Of a stretch of DNA of 17,503 nucleotides, positions 1 to 7,366 are shown piece by piece. Source of the DNA: an uncultured Oscillospiraceae bacterium (GTDB taxonomy: Bacteria > Bacillota > Clostridia > Oscillospirales > Oscillospiraceae); NCBI GenBank assembly GCA_900752285.1, contig CAADUW010000006.1:1-17503 (forward strand), given 5' to 3'. The position numbers and the translations under genes are program-made. Within the stretch, counting starts at the first letter, position 1, and each line of letters starts with the position of its first letter. Under the pieces are notes generated by a model, which searched no databases, had not been told where the DNA came from, and saw nothing but the letters and a program-made list of their open reading frames with translations.

Positions 1-9
1 GCAAGTGTG

Positions 10-38
10 CGATTTGTACGTCAAAGGCGTACAAATCG
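10..38. repeat. Perfect 11-bp inverted repeat
   Basis: CGATTTGTACG at 10-20 is exactly complementary to CGTACAAATCG at 28-38 with a 7-base loop. It is the first of three consecutive hairpins in the first 135 bases. There is no T-run on either side, so it is not an obvious terminator. It could be an operator, an RNA stem or part of an intergenic repeat; the sequence does not decide. Confidence 0.6.
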
Positions 39-46
39 TGCGCGCG

Positions 47-100
47 GCAGACTGCAATCCTTTTGTCAAAAAAGGGCAAAGCCCTTTTTTGACAGTCTGC
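47..100. terminator. Nested hairpin, probable bidirectional terminator
   Basis: The inner stem is 12 perfect base pairs (66-77 with 81-92) around the loop AAA. Six A on the left arm and six T on the right arm mean that RNA from either strand gives a GC core followed by a U tract. An outer stem GCAGACTG (47-54) / CAGTCTGC (93-100) encloses it, with 11 unpaired bases on the left side. It lies beyond the 3' end of the minus-strand operon, so it can end that operon, and it may also end a gene entering from the left. The nested palindromic form also fits an intergenic repeat unit. Confidence 0.65.
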
Positions 101-135
101 AATTCCCGGCAGGCAATCGCCTGCCGGGAATTTTT
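101..135. terminator. 14-bp perfect hairpin with T tract
   Basis: The arms at 101-114 and 119-132 pair perfectly over 14 bp around the 4-base loop AATC, and five T follow at 131-135 on the plus strand. This is a classic intrinsic terminator for rightward transcription entering the window. For the minus-strand peptidase gene, whose stop is at 150, it is the first strong hairpin downstream. On that strand it is not directly followed by a T run, so the hairpin at 66-92 would be the better stop. Confidence 0.7.
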
Positions 136-149
136 CCGTTTTGGCCGGT

Positions 150-1229
150 TTATTCCGGGTCGATCACGTCCAGCTCCTTGGGGTATCGGTTCAGGACGGT
201 TACACCGGTTTCGGTGATCAGGCACAGGTCCTCAATGCGGACACCGAACTGCCCGGGCAGATAGATGCCGGGCTCACAGGAGAAAATCCTGCCGGGCTTT
301 GCCGTGTCCCGGTTTACGGCACTGACGTCGCCGGGCTCGTGAACCTCCGTGCCGATGGAATGTCCCAGACGGTGGGTGAAGAAATCCCCGTAGCCCGCCT
401 CCGCAATGATCCTCCGGGCCTTGCCGTCCAGATCGCAGAACCGGACGCCGGGGGTCATGATCCCCTCCGCCCCCAGATTGGCAGCCAGCACGGTCTCGTA
501 GACCTTCCGCTGTTCCGGGGAGACACGGCGGTAGAAGAAGGTGCGGGTCATATCGGAGCAGTAACCGTCCAGGCGGCAGCCCACATCAAAGAGCACGCAG
601 TCTCCCGGCTTCAGCACGGTGCCGTCCGGCTCATGATGCGGGTCGGCGGCGTTGGCACCGAAGCTCACAATGGGGTCAAAGGAAACGTCCTCCGCCCCCA
701 GCTCCCGGTAAATTTCCCGTACCTGCCGGGCGGCTTCCGCCTCGGTCAGCCCCGGGCGGACCAGCTCCCGGAACCGTGCCATGGCTTCGTCATTCAGCCG
801 GGAGGCGGCGATCATTTTTTCCTGCTCTTCCGCAGACTTGCAGCCCCGGGTGTCGTCCACGCAGGGGGAACCGTTCACGTATCCGTAGGCGGCGTGAAGT
901 TCCATCAGCTCCAGCAGAAAGTGGGATGCCATGACTTTGTCCACGCCCAGCACTGCGTCCCGGTCCAGATACCGGGCGACCAGCTCCATGGGGGCGTCCG
1001 TGTCCGAAAACCGGATCTTCTCCACCCCCAGTTCCTCCGGAACGGGGAAGAGAATATTGACAAACAGTCTGTGTGTTCCGTCCGTGTTCAGCAGCAGTCC
1101 CAGAAACCGCTCCCCGGGGTGAATCATTTTTCCGGTCAGATAGAAAATGGCAGCGGGATCCGTGACCAGCAGCTGCACCAGCCCGGCGTCCTTCATACGT
1201 TTGCAAACATGGGTAGTTCGTTCCTGCAT
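150..1229 (-). CDS. M24 family Xaa-Pro-type aminopeptidase/dipeptidase
   Basis: This is a 359-residue cytoplasmic metallopeptidase with a creatinase-like N-terminal domain (about residues 5-125) and a pita-bread M24 catalytic domain (about 130-355). All five expected metal ligands are visible: D215 (FDVG), D226 (SDMT), H290 (RLGHSIG), E319 (SCEPGIY) and E333 (RIEDL). Family members cleave the bond next to proline, either Xaa-|-Pro from peptide N termini or Xaa-Pro dipeptides; which applies here cannot be told. The ATG at 1229 was chosen because TGAGG lies 6 bases before it; an in-frame GTG at 1241 has no good ribosome site. It is the last gene of the minus-strand operon, about 50 bases after the cysteine desulfidase, which points to peptide and amino acid breakdown. 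Confidence 0.93.
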   Translation of the reverse strand: MQERTTHVCKRMKDAGLVQLLVTDPAAIFYLTGKMIHPGERFLGLLLNTDGTHRLFVNILFPVPEELGVEKIRFSDTDAPMELVARYLDRDAVLGVDKVMASHFLLELMELHAAYGYVNGSPCVDDTRGCKSAEEQEKMIAASRLNDEAMARFRELVRPGLTEAEAARQVREIYRELGAEDVSFDPIVSFGANAADPHHEPDGTVLKPGDCVLFDVGCRLDGYCSDMTRTFFYRRVSPEQRKVYETVLAANLGAEGIMTPGVRFCDLDGKARRIIAEAGYGDFFTHRLGHSIGTEVHEPGDVSAVNRDTAKPGRIFSCEPGIYLPGQFGVRIEDLCLITETGVTVLNRYPKELDVIDPE

Positions 1230-1278
1230 AAAAAGCCTCACAAGGATAAAAGATGGTTGGAATCGGGGAGAACTGCCG

Positions 1279-2556
1279 TCAGCACTGGGTCATGATCTGG
1301 ATGATTTCCGTGTCCGTTTCCCGCATGCCGACGGAGCCAAGGCGGCTGATGTTGCGGATGGTGTTTTCCACACCCTTGGACAGAAGTCCGTCGCCGCCCC
1401 GGAACTGCTGCCCCTGACAGAACATTTCATAGCCCAGGATGCCCGCGTCCACTGCCGAGGCAATTTTTGCGGCACAGGATGCCTTTGCACCATCGCAGAC
1501 AATGCCGGAGTCAATGGCAAGGGCGTTGACCAGCGTATGGGAAATGCAGCGCAGATCGCCGCCCTGCAGGTAGGCGATTCCGCACCCGGCGCCGCAGCCT
1601 GCGCTGACGGCCCCGCAGTAGGCGGACAGCCGCCCGATGCCGGTTTTCAGATGAATGGTCACAAGGTTGGAGACCAGCAGAGCGCGGTACGTCTTTTCTT
1701 CTCCCACACCCAGATACCGGGCATAGGTCACAACGGGAACCGAGGCGGTAATGCCCTGATTACCGCTGCCGGAGTTGATGACCACCGGCAGTTCACAGCC
1801 GCTCATCCGGGCGTCGGAACCGGCGGCGGCCGCCGCCCGGGCGCGGATGCGGATGTCATCCGGGTAGGACCTCAGCAGCACCTTGCCGATGTTGGCACCC
1901 CAGTCATGGGTCAGTCCCTCCTGAGAAATTGCCATGTTGCAGGAAATCTGCCGGTCCAGTGTTTTCCGCACGTCCGCAAGGTCCGCGGTTTCCGCAAAGT
2001 CCAGAATATCCGCAATGTTCAGAAGCTCCCGGTCGGCCTGCCCGCCGGTCCGGCCAATCTTGGGGGAACCTTCCCGGAGAACCCGGTCGTCAAGCCTGAT
2101 CAGCACCACGTTGGTATGCTTGCCCGCAATGCGTACCTGAGCCTCATGTCCTCCGGCCCAGCCGTGGACTACGATGTCCAGAATTTCTCCGTCCGCCTTG
2201 GGGCGGACCTGAATGCACTTCCGGGACAGATATTCCTGGATGGCTTCCTTCTGTGCCGGAGAAACCTCTGCAATTACCTCCAGCAGCCGGTCCGGGTTCC
2301 CTGCCACAAGGCCCGCCGCCGCGGCAGCTTCAATGCCCCGCAGGCCGTCGGTGTTGGGCACCACAACGCTTTTGACGTTCTTGATCATATTGCCGCTGGC
2401 TTCCACCAGCACCCGCTCCGGCAGCACGCCAAGCGTTTTCCCGGCAATGGCGGCGCAGTAGGCAATGGCGATGGGTTCGGTGCAGCCCATGGCCGGCAGC
2501 AGCTCTTCCTTCAGAATGCGGACATAGGTTTTGTAGCGCGGATCTTCTTTCAGCAT
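1279..2556 (-). CDS. L-cysteine desulfidase family (CyuA/YhaM, UPF0597)
   Basis: The product is 425 residues long and resembles the serine-dehydratase-alpha-like cysteine desulfidases, which use a [4Fe-4S] cluster to split L-cysteine into sulfide, ammonia and pyruvate. The N-terminal GCTEPIA motif carries Cys25, the position of the catalytic cysteine in the archaeal founding member. Candidate cluster cysteines lie in a Cys-rich segment (C314, C321, C325) and at C354 and C361 (IVCDG, ASCAAK). A glycine-rich NSGSGNQG motif is near residue 265. The start is the ATG at 2556, with GGAG 9 bases upstream; the frame stays open to a GTG at 2592 without a ribosome site. It sits between the membrane protein gene and the peptidase gene. 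Specificity for cysteine rather than another amino acid is family inference. Confidence 0.9.
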   Translation of the reverse strand: MLKEDPRYKTYVRILKEELLPAMGCTEPIAIAYCAAIAGKTLGVLPERVLVEASGNMIKNVKSVVVPNTDGLRGIEAAAAAGLVAGNPDRLLEVIAEVSPAQKEAIQEYLSRKCIQVRPKADGEILDIVVHGWAGGHEAQVRIAGKHTNVVLIRLDDRVLREGSPKIGRTGGQADRELLNIADILDFAETADLADVRKTLDRQISCNMAISQEGLTHDWGANIGKVLLRSYPDDIRIRARAAAAAGSDARMSGCELPVVINSGSGNQGITASVPVVTYARYLGVGEEKTYRALLVSNLVTIHLKTGIGRLSAYCGAVSAGCGAGCGIAYLQGGDLRCISHTLVNALAIDSGIVCDGAKASCAAKIASAVDAGILGYEMFCQGQQFRGGDGLLSKGVENTIRNISRLGSVGMRETDTEIIQIMTQC

Positions 2557-2619
2557 ATCGGTACGCTCCAATTTCTTTTTTGATGATACCACAGGAATGC
2601 AAGGGGAAGCCTGGAATTT

Positions 2620-3234
2620 TCAGTTCAGCCAGGCGGCAATCAGCCGGAGGCTGATTGCCCCGGTGAGGGAGAACCAGAGGAAAAGCCAGAGGAAGGTCAG
2701 AATGAGAAAGACCTTCGGCAGAAAAATCAGCAGTCCCACAGGCAGCAGCCACAGCACCGCCATGCAGGCGGTTCTCGGCAGCAGTCCCACGGACCGGACA
2801 AAGGCCGGTTTGAAAAGGCTGCGGGAACGAATCTCCGGATGATTTGCCAGAAGCGGGAAGAAAAACAACCCGGTTCCCAGCAGCAGGAGCATCAGCAGGA
2901 TCACACCGGCGGAAAGCCCCACCCGTACTGCGGAGGGCATCTGTCCGATGATCCGCAGATCCCCCAGCAGCAGCCCGCCCAGAAGCAGAAAGCAGATGCC
3001 GGGCAGCAGACCGGAGCGGAAGCTTCCGCAAAAGGCACGCCAGAAAACCTTTACCGAGGGGGAACCGCCGTTTTCCGGCGCTTTCAGCAGACACCGGTAC
3101 AGCGCCGTGAGGGCCGGACCCAGGGTCAGAACCGGCAGACTCAGCGCCACGAACAGAAGATTTACCAGAATATAGTCAAATACTCTGGCCAGAAACCGGA
3201 AAACAGGGGAATCCAGATTAAAAAACTCAGACAT
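2620..3234 (-). CDS. DUF624 (YesL-like) membrane protein
   Basis: This 204-residue protein starts MSEFFNLDSPVF and has hydrophobic segments at roughly residues 18-42, 75-97, 105-132, 145-165 and 172-200. This matches the DUF624/YesL family, whose members are small membrane proteins of unknown biochemical role that often sit beside carbohydrate transporter genes in Bacillota. The ATG at 3234 overlaps the end of the MATE gene by 8 bases (ATGTCTGA), so translation is probably coupled. A longer reading from 3291 would lie deep in the MATE gene and adds 19 residues unlike the family's start. The family match is fairly good; the function is unknown. Confidence 0.82.
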   Translation of the reverse strand: MSEFFNLDSPVFRFLARVFDYILVNLLFVALSLPVLTLGPALTALYRCLLKAPENGGSPSVKVFWRAFCGSFRSGLLPGICFLLLGGLLLGDLRIIGQMPSAVRVGLSAGVILLMLLLLGTGLFFFPLLANHPEIRSRSLFKPAFVRSVGLLPRTACMAVLWLLPVGLLIFLPKVFLILTFLWLFLWFSLTGAISLRLIAAWLN

Positions 3235-4621
3235 GGGCAGCCCCTCCAAAGGCTTTTCTGCGCCAGTGCAGCAGGGTGAGCAGGTGGACACCGAAGGTCA
3301 GCACCCAGGAAATAGGGTAGGAAATATACAGACTTTGCAGAGTGCCAAAGAAGGCAAACACCGTGTAAATCCAGATGACCCGCAGCGCGCAGGAGCCCAG
3401 CAGGGTGGTGACGGTGGGATTCGCAGTCATACCCAGTCCCCGCAGGGAGCCGCAGGCGGTTTCCATCAGCCCGCCCACCCACTGAAACTGACTGATATAA
3501 GCGACCCGGATGCAGCCCGCCGCCATCACCGCGGCATAGGCAGCGTCCGTTTTGCGGATATAGATACCCAGCAGCGGTATCTGAAAGATGCGGAGCAGGG
3601 TGCACAGCACCAGCCCCAGCGCGGCGGCGGTTCCGAGACACACCCGGAAAATGGGGAATACCTGTTTCTTTTCCCCGGCGCCCATGGCCTGGCTGGTGAA
3701 GGTGATCGCTGCCTGATAGTAGGCGTTCTGGGCGGTGTGGATGAAGTTTTCCAGAGAGTTCGCAGCGGTATTGCCCGCCATAGCTGCCGCCTGAAAGGAA
3801 TTGACCCGGGACTGGATCAGTACATTGGCAATGGAGAAAACCGCCCCCTGAATTCCGGCGGACAGACCCACCCGAACCATTTCGCCCGCCCGTTCCGGAA
3901 TCAGCCGGATCTGCCGCCAGGCAAGATGCCAGGCTTCCTTCGACGCGGAAAGCCGCAGCAGAACGGCTACGGCGGACACGGTCTGGGAAATGGTGGTGGC
4001 AATGGCGACGCCGGCCACATCCAGGTGAAAGACGATCACCAGCAACAGGTTCAGTCCGACGTTCAGCAGCCCCGTAAAGATCATGACGATCAGGGGAAAA
4101 CGGGTATCCTTCACCGCCCGCAGCAGAGCGGCGCCAAAGTTGTAGGCCACAAGGGCCGGGACGCCCAGAAAGTAAATGCGCATGTACAGTGACGACAGCG
4201 GCAGCACGTCCTCCGGCGTATCCACCAGCCGGAGCAGGGGCGTGGACAGAAAAAAGCCCAGTACACCGGCGCCGAGTCCCAGCACCAGCGCCAGAAATAC
4301 GGCGCAGTGCACCGTTTCGGACAGCCCTCTGGAATCGTCCGCACCGAAGCAGCGGGCGGCAAGATAATTGGCACCGATGGAAATTCCGTTAAATAAGGTG
4401 ATCAGCAGAAATACCACGTGGGTGGTGGAGCCTACGGCAGCCAGACAGCTGCTGCCTGCCCAGCGCCCTACTACGGCGGAGTCTGCCGCGTTATACACCA
4501 GCTGAAGAATGCCTGTGAGGATCAGAGGCACCGCGAACCGATTTACGACGGAAAACAGATCCCGTCCCGTGGCGTTCTGCCAGAAAGCCTGATTCCCTAT
4601 CTGTTTCAAATGTTTCACCAT
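3227..4621 (-). CDS. MATE family efflux transporter
   Basis: This is a 464-residue integral membrane protein with about twelve hydrophobic segments in two related halves, the layout of MATE antiporters that export cationic drugs or metabolites using H+ or Na+. The N-terminal stretch with PLILTGILQLVYNAADSAVV and the following GANYLAAR segment are typical of the DinF/NorM-like Gram-positive branch. The reading frame stays open to 4798, but the promoter at 4670-4698 lies inside that extension, so translation must begin downstream. The ATG at 4621 is the best choice, although its ribosome site is weak (GCGGG directly before it). It is the first gene of the four-gene minus-strand operon and overlaps the next gene by 8 bases. 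The exported substrate is unknown. Confidence 0.92.
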   Translation of the reverse strand: MVKHLKQIGNQAFWQNATGRDLFSVVNRFAVPLILTGILQLVYNAADSAVVGRWAGSSCLAAVGSTTHVVFLLITLFNGISIGANYLAARCFGADDSRGLSETVHCAVFLALVLGLGAGVLGFFLSTPLLRLVDTPEDVLPLSSLYMRIYFLGVPALVAYNFGAALLRAVKDTRFPLIVMIFTGLLNVGLNLLLVIVFHLDVAGVAIATTISQTVSAVAVLLRLSASKEAWHLAWRQIRLIPERAGEMVRVGLSAGIQGAVFSIANVLIQSRVNSFQAAAMAGNTAANSLENFIHTAQNAYYQAAITFTSQAMGAGEKKQVFPIFRVCLGTAAALGLVLCTLLRIFQIPLLGIYIRKTDAAYAAVMAAGCIRVAYISQFQWVGGLMETACGSLRGLGMTANPTVTTLLGSCALRVIWIYTVFAFFGTLQSLYISYPISWVLTFGVHLLTLLHWRRKAFGGAAHV

Positions 4622-4631
4622 CCCGCATGAT

Positions 4632-4654
4632 CCGCAAAGTTCCGCTCTTTGCGG
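4632..4654 (-). other. 5' leader hairpin before MATE gene
   Basis: CCGCAAAG (4632-4639) and CTTTGCGG (4647-4654) form an 8-bp perfect stem around a 7-base loop. It fills most of the short leader between the predicted transcription start (about 4663) and the ATG at 4621. It stops 10 bases before the start codon, where the ribosome would land, so it could affect initiation or message stability. Confidence 0.5.
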
Positions 4655-4669
4655 CCTCGACTTGAGAAT

Positions 4670-4698
4670 ACTATAGCAGATGCCGGATAGTCTGTCAA
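4670..4698 (-). promoter_or_regulatory. Sigma-A promoter of the minus-strand operon
   Basis: On the minus strand TTGACA (4698-4693) is followed after exactly 17 bases by TATAGT (4675-4670). The -35 matches consensus fully and the -10 at five of six bases. Transcription should start near 4663, giving a leader of about 42 bases to the MATE ATG at 4621. This promoter also argues against starting that gene at 4798. Confidence 0.8.
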
Positions 4699-4827
4699 AT
4701 CCCCCCATAAATCCGGGGAAATTTCGGTAAAAATGGAATTTACCAGTTTCACGGCGGGAAAGGGGGAGAGAAACAGAAAAAGACGGGCTTCTTTGCATAT
4801 TTTCATCGAATGGTGCTTTCCATAAAA

Positions 4828-4839
4828 CGTTTCGAAACG
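4828..4839. promoter_or_regulatory. 12-bp palindrome, likely LacI-family operator
   Basis: CGTTTCGAAACG is a perfect palindrome with the central CG step typical of LacI/GalR operators, and it lies between the divergent promoters, 56 bases upstream of the LacI gene's -35 box. AAACGTTT, a second palindrome around a CG step, overlaps it on the left (4825-4832). The position fits autoregulation by the neighbouring LacI-type protein, by looping or as one of several sites, but CcpA or another LacI-family protein could bind instead. No second perfect copy was found near the -10. Confidence 0.55.
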
Positions 4840-4895
4840 AAAAAGTTGTAAAATATAGCTAAATTGGCGGAAAAATATTTGTAGCTTTTGTTCCG

Positions 4896-4924
4896 TTGAC
4901 ACAAACAAATCCAGAATATATAAT
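4896..4924 (+). promoter_or_regulatory. Fully consensus sigma-A promoter of the catabolic operon
   Basis: TTGACA (4896-4901) and TATAAT (4919-4924) match the sigma-A consensus at all twelve positions, with the ideal 17-base spacer. The start of transcription is expected near 4931, giving a leader of about 70 bases before the LacI gene. No other strong promoter was recognised before the transporter genes, so this one probably drives the whole operon and must be held down by a repressor. Confidence 0.85.
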
Positions 4925-4935
4925 CAAGACAACAG

Positions 4936-4970
4936 AAACGGCTTCCCCGGTCAAATTCCGGAACTGTTTC
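4936..4970 (+). promoter_or_regulatory. Imperfect inverted repeat in operon leader
   Basis: GAAACGG (4936-4942) pairs with CTGTTTC (4964-4970) with one G-U pair, and after a mismatch three more pairs can form. The repeat lies just after the predicted transcription start, where it could be a leader-RNA hairpin or a degenerate second operator (the GAAAC/GTTTC half-sites match those of the 4828-4839 palindrome). A further GTTTC occurs at 4976-4980. Confidence 0.4.
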
Positions 4971-4999
4971 AAGATGTTTCAGAGACGGAGGGCGCGCGG

Positions 5000-6007
5000 A
5001 TGGCATCTGTCAGAAAGATCGCGGCAGAGGCAAAGGTTTCCCCGGCAACGGTTTCCCGGTACTTCACCGGAAAGGAATCCATCAGTCCGGCACTCAGCAA
5101 CCGGATCGAGGAGGCGCTTCGGCGCATGGGCGAGACGGCGGCGGACAAGCGTCCCCTGAAGCCTGTGATCCTGATCCTGCTGACTCACCTGCGCTATTCC
5201 TTTTTCAGCCGCGCCATTCAGGAACTGCTGGAGCGGGAGTACAGCGAACACTACACCTTCCTTCTGGTCCGCTATGATCCCGACTACCCGGAGGGTACCC
5301 GCGGGGTCGTGAACCGGGTTCACCCGGTAGGCGTGATTTACTTTGAAGAGGAGATCGACTCCGGAATTCTGCGCTACATCCAGAGCTCCGGCGTCCGCAC
5401 GGTCATGTGCGGCGGCGTAGCGGTGGATGAGGGCTCTCAGATGATTCATGTGAACGACATCCGCGCCGCCTATGACGGCACCCGGTATCTGCTGGATCTG
5501 GGGCACCGGGACATTTTGTTCCTGTCCGATGATATTTCCAAGATCGGCGCCGGTTATCAGCGGATCGCCGGTTCCCGGAAGGCCATGGAGGAGCGGGGAC
5601 TGTTTCTGCCCGGAGAAGCGGTGATCTGCGGATCTGTTACCTATGAATCCGGTTATGAGGCGATCCGGACCGCTCTGCGGAAGGAAATGCGTTTTACCGC
5701 CGTGTTTGCTTTCAGTGACGATCTGGCGGTGGGCGCCATGGCGGCCCTGTTTGATGCCGGACTCCGTGTGCCGGAGGATGTTTCCGTGCTGGGCTATGAC
5801 GATCTGCTCCTTGCTCAGCGGATCCGCCCCCGGCTGACCACCATTCATCAGCCCATTGATCAGTTTATCCGGCAGGCACTGGAGCTTTTCTCCATGGAAA
5901 AGCCTGTGCTCAGCGCGGAGGTGCTGCTCCCGTACTCCATTGCCGAACGGGAGAGCTGCAAACGGTGTTTCTCCCCGGGAGCGGAACAAGCCGGGGAAAG
6001 CAAATAA
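5000..6007 (+). CDS. LacI/GalR family transcriptional regulator
   Basis: This 335-residue regulator has an N-terminal helix-turn-helix (residues 3-23, with SPATVSRYFTG), a hinge helix to about residue 46, and a periplasmic-binding-protein-like sensor domain from about residue 53. The motifs MIHVNDIRAAYDGTRYLLDLGH, AVFAFSDDLAVGAMAAL and SVLGYDDL are characteristic of the sensor domain. The ATG at 5000 has GGAGG 8 bases upstream. It is the first gene of the operon, 33 bases before the sugar-binding protein gene, and a fully consensus promoter precedes it, so it probably controls its own operon in response to the imported sugar or a product of it. The effector is unknown. It is not CcpA itself by context, though they share a family. 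Confidence 0.95.
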   Translation: MASVRKIAAEAKVSPATVSRYFTGKESISPALSNRIEEALRRMGETAADKRPLKPVILILLTHLRYSFFSRAIQELLEREYSEHYTFLLVRYDPDYPEGTRGVVNRVHPVGVIYFEEEIDSGILRYIQSSGVRTVMCGGVAVDEGSQMIHVNDIRAAYDGTRYLLDLGHRDILFLSDDISKIGAGYQRIAGSRKAMEERGLFLPGEAVICGSVTYESGYEAIRTALRKEMRFTAVFAFSDDLAVGAMAALFDAGLRVPEDVSVLGYDDLLLAQRIRPRLTTIHQPIDQFIRQALELFSMEKPVLSAEVLLPYSIAERESCKRCFSPGAEQAGESK

Positions 6008-6040
6008 AAATTTACACAAGTAGAAAAGGAGACGAACAGA

Positions 6041-7306
6041 ATGAAAAAAGCATTGGCACTGATCCTTACCGCAATCCTCGTCCTGTCTGTGTTTGCAGGC
6101 TGCGGCAGCAAGAACTCCGGCCCCGTGGAGCTGACCCTCCAGCTGTGGGATGAAGCCCAGCAGCCCGTGATTCAGGAAAACGTGGACAAGTTCAACGCCG
6201 CCCATGACGGCCAGATTCACGTCACCATCGAGCAGATTCCCTGGGGAACCTACTGGACCAAGCTGGACGCTTCCCTCGAGACTCCTGAAGCCCCCGACGT
6301 TTTCTGGATGAACGTCTATGTCTACAAGTATGCCGACGCCGGCCTGCTGGAGCCTCTGGATTCCTACATTAAGAAGGACAGCTTCGACACCAGCATCTAC
6401 GCTCAGGGTCGCCTGGACGCTTTCAATCTCAGCGGCGTGCAGTACGCCCTGCCCAAGGGTCTGGACTCCGTTGCCGTTGCTCTGAATACCGAGATCTTCT
6501 CCCGTTATAATGTGGACCTGCCCAAGGAAGGCTGGACCTGGGATGACATGCGCGCCATTGCCGATCAGCTGAAGGACGCCATCGCGGCGGCCGGCGGCAG
6601 CGAGTACCCCATCGTCATGGAGCTGGATGGCCAGCCCTCCTGGATGAACTTCCTGTATCAGAACGGCGGTTACTTCCTGTCCGATGACGGCAAGACCACC
6701 GGTATTGCCGAGCCTGCTTCCAAGGACGCCATCCAGCAGGTGGTCGACCTGATGGACAAGGGCCAGATGGCCCCCTACTCCGTCCTGTCCGAGACCAAGG
6801 GCACCGATCTGTTTATCTCCGGTCAGGCTGCTATCGTGTTCATCGGCTCCTGGAAGTCCAGCGTACTGGAAGAGTCCACTCTGGCTGCCAACGGCAACGT
6901 GCAGCTGATTCAGATGCCCAAGATGGCCGTGAACAACAGCTGCAACATGGGCGGCCTGGGTTACGTCATGTCCTCTCAGTGCAAGAATAAGGATGCTGCC
7001 TGGGAGCTGATCAAGTACATCACCAGCGCCGAGGCGGAAAGCTACGAGGCCGAAAAGGGCATCGACATTCCCGCCTGCCTGTCCGCTCAGGCTTCCTACG
7101 TTTCCAACTTCAAGAACATCAACGCGCAGGTGTTCATGGACGCTTCCGCTACCGGTTTCGGTTACCCCTCCAACGGTAACTTCGACTGGACCGGTTACAT
7201 CAATGATGCCGTTTCCGCAGCCTTCGCGGGTACCAAGTCTGTCAGCGAATCTCTGGACGAGGGCGCCGCACAGGCTCAGGCAGTTCTGGACGAGCTGTAC
7301 AAGTAA
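6041..7306 (+). CDS. Sugar ABC transporter substrate-binding lipoprotein
   Basis: The 421-residue product opens with a lipoprotein signal peptide ending in the lipobox VFAGC, so Cys21 is lipidated and the protein is anchored outside the membrane. The mature part is an extracellular solute-binding protein of family 1 (CUT1 importers), with the usual ELTLQLWDEAQQP opening, EQIPWGTYWTKLDA and PDVFWMNVYVYKYADAGLLEPL. It binds an unknown carbohydrate-like ligand and passes it to the two permeases downstream. AAAGGAG lies 9 bases before the ATG. Codon use differs from its neighbours: the few arginines use CGC or CGT and no CGG was noticed, which suggests selection for high expression. A strong hairpin follows the stop codon. 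Confidence 0.96.
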   Translation: MKKALALILTAILVLSVFAGCGSKNSGPVELTLQLWDEAQQPVIQENVDKFNAAHDGQIHVTIEQIPWGTYWTKLDASLETPEAPDVFWMNVYVYKYADAGLLEPLDSYIKKDSFDTSIYAQGRLDAFNLSGVQYALPKGLDSVAVALNTEIFSRYNVDLPKEGWTWDDMRAIADQLKDAIAAAGGSEYPIVMELDGQPSWMNFLYQNGGYFLSDDGKTTGIAEPASKDAIQQVVDLMDKGQMAPYSVLSETKGTDLFISGQAAIVFIGSWKSSVLEESTLAANGNVQLIQMPKMAVNNSCNMGGLGYVMSSQCKNKDAAWELIKYITSAEAESYEAEKGIDIPACLSAQASYVSNFKNINAQVFMDASATGFGYPSNGNFDWTGYINDAVSAAFAGTKSVSESLDEGAAQAQAVLDELYK

Positions 7307-7320
7307 TTGCTGAAATCCCC

Positions 7321-7356
7321 TCTGCCGCGGTTCCGCGACCGCGGAACCGCGGCAGA
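7321..7356 (+). promoter_or_regulatory. 17-bp perfect hairpin between binding protein and permease genes
   Basis: The arms at 7321-7337 and 7340-7356 are complementary over 17 bp with only two bases between them. No T tract follows, so it is not a typical intrinsic terminator. Such stable stems just after a binding-protein gene commonly protect the upstream message from 3' exonucleases or cause partial termination, so that the binding protein is made in excess over the permeases. That role is inferred from position. Confidence 0.75.
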
Positions 7357-7366
7357 ATTCTACGGC

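Noticed and set aside
141..1295. A 384-codon plus-strand open frame opposite the M24 peptidase gene.
   Set aside because: The minus-strand frame has all five metal ligands of the M24 family; the plus-strand frame has no family likeness.
4979..6220. A 413-codon minus-strand open frame opposite the LacI gene.
   Set aside because: It covers the LacI gene and the start of the binding-protein gene, both of which have strong motifs and ribosome sites on the plus strand.
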